A DNA stretch of 22,078 nucleotides from 13-2-20CM-68-14 sp046723355 (GTDB lineage Bacteria; Actinomycetota; Thermoleophilia; Gaiellales; Gaiellaceae), in the NCBI GenBank assembly GCA_046723355.1, contig JBKOUJ010000107.1:1-22078 (forward strand), read 5' to 3'. The position numbers and the translations under genes are program-made. The notes below the pieces were generated by a model. The model worked only from the letters and a program-made list of their open reading frames with translations, was not told the DNA's origin and ran no database searches. This document shows positions 20,469 through 22,078 of the stretch, one piece after another (positions within the stretch are counted from its first letter, which is position 1; every line of letters begins with the position of its first letter).

Positions 20469-21811
20469 GAACGGATCGCCGCCAGCACCTCGTCGCGCTT
20501 GCGCTCCATCAGCTCGGGCGTCCGCGCCTCGAGGTTCAGCCGCAGCAGCGGCTCGGTGTTCGACGGCCTCACGTTCATGTGCCACTCGCCGGCGTCGACG
20601 GAGACGCCGTCCAAGTGGCTGACTTCGCCCTCGCCGCCGAACCGCTCCTCGAGCTCGCGCAGCTTGAGGTCGACGTCCGCGACCGGGGTGTTCAGCTCAC
20701 CGGTCAGGTGGTAGCGGCCCCGATAGTCGGCGAGGATCTCGGACAGCTTCGCCCCCCGCTTCGAGACCAGCTCGAGCATGAGCAGGAACGGCACGACTCC
20801 CGAGTCGGCCTGAGAGAAGTCTCGAAAGTAGTAGTGGCCGGAGACCTCACCGCCGAAGGCCGCGCCTTCCTCCCGCATGCGGTGCTTGATGAACGCGTGG
20901 CCGACGCGGTTGACGAGCGGGACGCCGCCCGCGCGCTCGACGGTCTCCGGCACCGCCCAGCTCGCGCGCAGGTCGTAGATGACCTTCGCGCCCGGCTCCT
21001 TCGCGAGCACGGACGCGGCCAGCAAGGCCGTGACGAAGTCACCGGGCACGAACTCGCCGGTGTCGTCGACGAAGAAGCAGCGGTCAGCATCGCCGTCGAA
21101 GGCCACGCCGAAGTCGGCGGCCTCCTCGAGCGTCTTGGAGACGATGAACTCGCGGTTCTCGGGCAGGAGCGGGTTCGGCTCGTGGTTCGGGAACGTCCCG
21201 TCCGGCTCGAAGAAGCAGCGCACCGCGTCAATTGGGAGCCGCTCCAGGATCGGCGGCAACATCGCACCGGCCATCCCGTTCGCCGCGTCAATGACGACGC
21301 GCAGCGGCTCGATCGCGTCGACGTCCACGAACGAGAGAACCCGCTCGACGTAGGCCGGCCAGACGTCGTAGTTGTCGACGTGTCCGGGGGACAGACCCCC
21401 GGACCGGTCCGAAACGGCCAACGCGCGGTCGCGGATGTCGAGCAGCCCGGACTCGCCCCCGACCGGTAGGGCACCGGCCCTGACGATCTTCATGCCGGTG
21501 TATTCCTTCGGGTTGTGGGAGGCCGTCACGGCGGCGCCGCCGTCCAGGCCTAGCTCGCCGACCGCGAAATAGACCATCTCGGTGCCGACGAGGCCGAGGC
21601 GCAGCACGTCGGTGCCGACCTCCGCTGCGCCGTTCGTGAACGCATCGGCCATCGCGGGGCTCGAGACGCGCATGTCGTGGCCGACCGCGATCTTGCGCGG
21701 CCCGAACTGCTCGGCATACGCGCGCCCGATCGCGTAGGCCCCCTCCTCGTCCAGCTCGGTCCGATAGAGGCCCCGGACGTCGTACGCCTTGAAGACCTTC
21801 GGGTCGAGCAC
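20465..21811 (-). CDS. manB: Phosphomannomutase/phosphoglucomutase (alpha-D-phosphohexomutase)
   Basis: A 448-residue enzyme interconverting hexose 1- and 6-phosphates, feeding GDP-mannose and cell-envelope sugar synthesis. All four family motifs are present: KAYDVRG near the start, the phosphoserine loop VTASHNPKEYTG, the metal loop AFDGDADRCFF, the sugar-binding GGEVSGHYYF, and the phosphate-binding RPSNTEPLLRL near the end. I chose GTG 21811, seven bases after TAGCAT, because the family alignment begins with LDPKVFKAYD. An ATG at 21898 would add 29 basic residues encoded by an A-rich, repeat-bearing stretch that looks regulatory. A copy of the palindromic repeat found near ruvC lies in-frame within the gene (21382-21420). 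The thioesterase gene overlaps its end. Confidence 0.93.
   Translation of the reverse strand: MLDPKVFKAYDVRGLYRTELDEEGAYAIGRAYAEQFGPRKIAVGHDMRVSSPAMADAFTNGAAEVGTDVLRLGLVGTEMVYFAVGELGLDGGAAVTASHNPKEYTGMKIVRAGALPVGGESGLLDIRDRALAVSDRSGGLSPGHVDNYDVWPAYVERVLSFVDVDAIEPLRVVIDAANGMAGAMLPPILERLPIDAVRCFFEPDGTFPNHEPNPLLPENREFIVSKTLEEAADFGVAFDGDADRCFFVDDTGEFVPGDFVTALLAASVLAKEPGAKVIYDLRASWAVPETVERAGGVPLVNRVGHAFIKHRMREEGAAFGGEVSGHYYFRDFSQADSGVVPFLLMLELVSKRGAKLSEILADYRGRYHLTGELNTPVADVDLKLRELEERFGGEGEVSHLDGVSVDAGEWHMNVRPSNTEPLLRLNLEARTPELMERKRDEVLAAIRS
21382..21420 (+). repeat. Palindromic repeat, copy 3, inside the phosphomannomutase gene
   Basis: GTCCGGGGG-ACAGA-CCCCCGGAC (21382-21404) is followed by CGGTCCGAAACGGCCA. 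The tail matches copy 2 (GTGTCTGGAACGGCCA) at 12 of 16 positions and the palindrome is the same type. It is translated, on the reverse strand, as part of ALAVSDRSGGLSPGHVDN, in a loop that is variable in this enzyme family. Confidence 0.65.
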
Positions 21812-21818
21812 CGCCGGG

Positions 21819-21824
21819 ATGCTA
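21819..21824 (-). promoter_or_regulatory. -10 box TAGCAT of the phosphomannomutase operon
   Basis: On the reverse strand TAGCAT lies seven bases before the GTG at 21811, fitting the near-leaderless layout of other genes and favouring that start over the ATG at 21898. Confidence 0.4.
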
Positions 21825-21853
21825 ACGACGACCTTGACCGATGCCCCGGTTTT

Positions 21854-21892
21854 GGGCTTGAACAGGGCTTTTTTCGGGATTTTTCGGGCTTG
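21854..21892 (+). promoter_or_regulatory. Four helically phased GGG(C/A)TT repeats upstream of the cyclase gene
   Basis: GGGCTT at 21854, GGGCTT at 21865, GGGATT at 21876 and GGGCTT at 21886 are spaced 11, 11 and 10 bases. T tracts at 21869-21874 and 21880-21884 lie in the same phase. They sit 12 bases or more before a TAGACT box (21905-21910). Direct repeats with 11-base periodicity upstream of a -10 are the layout used by SARP/AfsR-type activators. The phased T tracts could also bend the DNA. Identity of the binding protein is unknown. Confidence 0.55.
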
Positions 21893-21911
21893 CGGCATCG
21901 TTCATAGACTT

Positions 21912-22078
21912 ATGGCGGTGGAACGAAAACTGGCGACCGTTCTCTTCGTCGATCTCGTCGATTCGACGTCGCTCGTCGCCGGCGCCGACCCCGAGGTCGC
22001 GCGCCGACGCGTGACGCAGTTCTTCGAGCGCGTCTCGCACTCCGTCACCACCCACGGCGGCATCGTCGAGAAGTTCGC
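21912..22078 (+). CDS. Class III adenylate/guanylate cyclase domain protein (N-terminus only)
   Basis: The 55 visible residues match the start of a class III cyclase domain: ERKLATVLFVDLVDSTSL, with the first metal-binding Asp in FVDLVDST, and GGIVEKF just before the position of the second (AGD in relatives). In this family the domain often heads large proteins with an AAA+/STAND ATPase and repeats, but the rest lies outside the window. ATG 21912 is listed. A GTG at 21918, seven bases after TAGACT (21905-21910), fits the local promoter pattern better and may be the true start. It is divergent from the phosphomannomutase gene. Confidence 0.85.
   Translation, partial: MAVERKLATVLFVDLVDSTSLVAGADPEVARRRVTQFFERVSHSVTTHGGIVEKF

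Noticed and set aside
21864..21892. T tracts as an intrinsic terminator
   Set aside because: They lie between two divergent gene starts, and the GGGCTT units are direct repeats, not a stem.

Overview
The window is GC-rich (roughly two thirds G+C by eye) and densely coded, with many GTG and TTG starts. It carries the actinobacterial neighbourhood pdxS / pdxT-yebC-ruvC-ruvA-ruvB ... recJ-relA. Base composition, gene order and protein style suggest a deep-branching Actinomycetota, most likely class Thermoleophilia (Gaiellales or Solirubrobacterales). That placement is inference; the window has no rRNA or other marker. No tRNA, CRISPR array, intact insertion sequence or phage gene was found.

Layout. 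(1) 1-4124: a MacB/LolD-type ABC exporter operon (permease start and ATPase) reads leftward. Divergent to it is a two-component system whose response regulator is fused to an N-terminal class III nucleotide cyclase domain, followed by a small membrane protein. A tandem palindrome lies in the shared promoter region. (2) 4134-9390: vitamin B6 synthesis (pdxS, then pdxT-yebC). Between pdxS and pdxT are a frameshifted membrane-protein gene and a leftward pair made of a cyclic-nucleotide-binding-like protein and an FAD oxidoreductase. (3) 9459-12049: Holliday-junction genes ruvC, ruvA and ruvB plus a small unknown gene. Two copies of a palindromic repeat separate ruvC from ruvA. (4) 12059-15345: a secreted beta-propeller protein, a MocR-type regulator with an aminotransferase fold, and two small unknown genes. 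(5) 15469-19592: recJ and a bifunctional (p)ppGpp synthetase/hydrolase. (6) 19593-20000: 408 bases without a gene, rich in inverted repeats. (7) 20001-22078: a leftward phosphomannomutase/phosphoglucomutase-thioesterase operon and the start of a second class III cyclase protein.

Promoter logic. Almost every gene that begins a transcription unit has a TANNNT box a few bases before its start codon. In six cases the gap is exactly 6 bases, which points to leaderless mRNAs. The three DNA-repair units (ruvC, ruvA, recJ) also share CGTCCGA exactly 9 bases before that box. The GTC core then lies 15 bases upstream of TA, the same geometry as the RecA-independent (PafBC) DNA-damage promoter of mycobacteria. 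The other promoters in the window lack it. Further regulatory structure includes four GGG(C/A)TT repeats spaced 11, 11 and 10 bases before the last cyclase gene, and a palindromic repeat family present between ruvC and ruvA and also inside the phosphomannomutase coding sequence.
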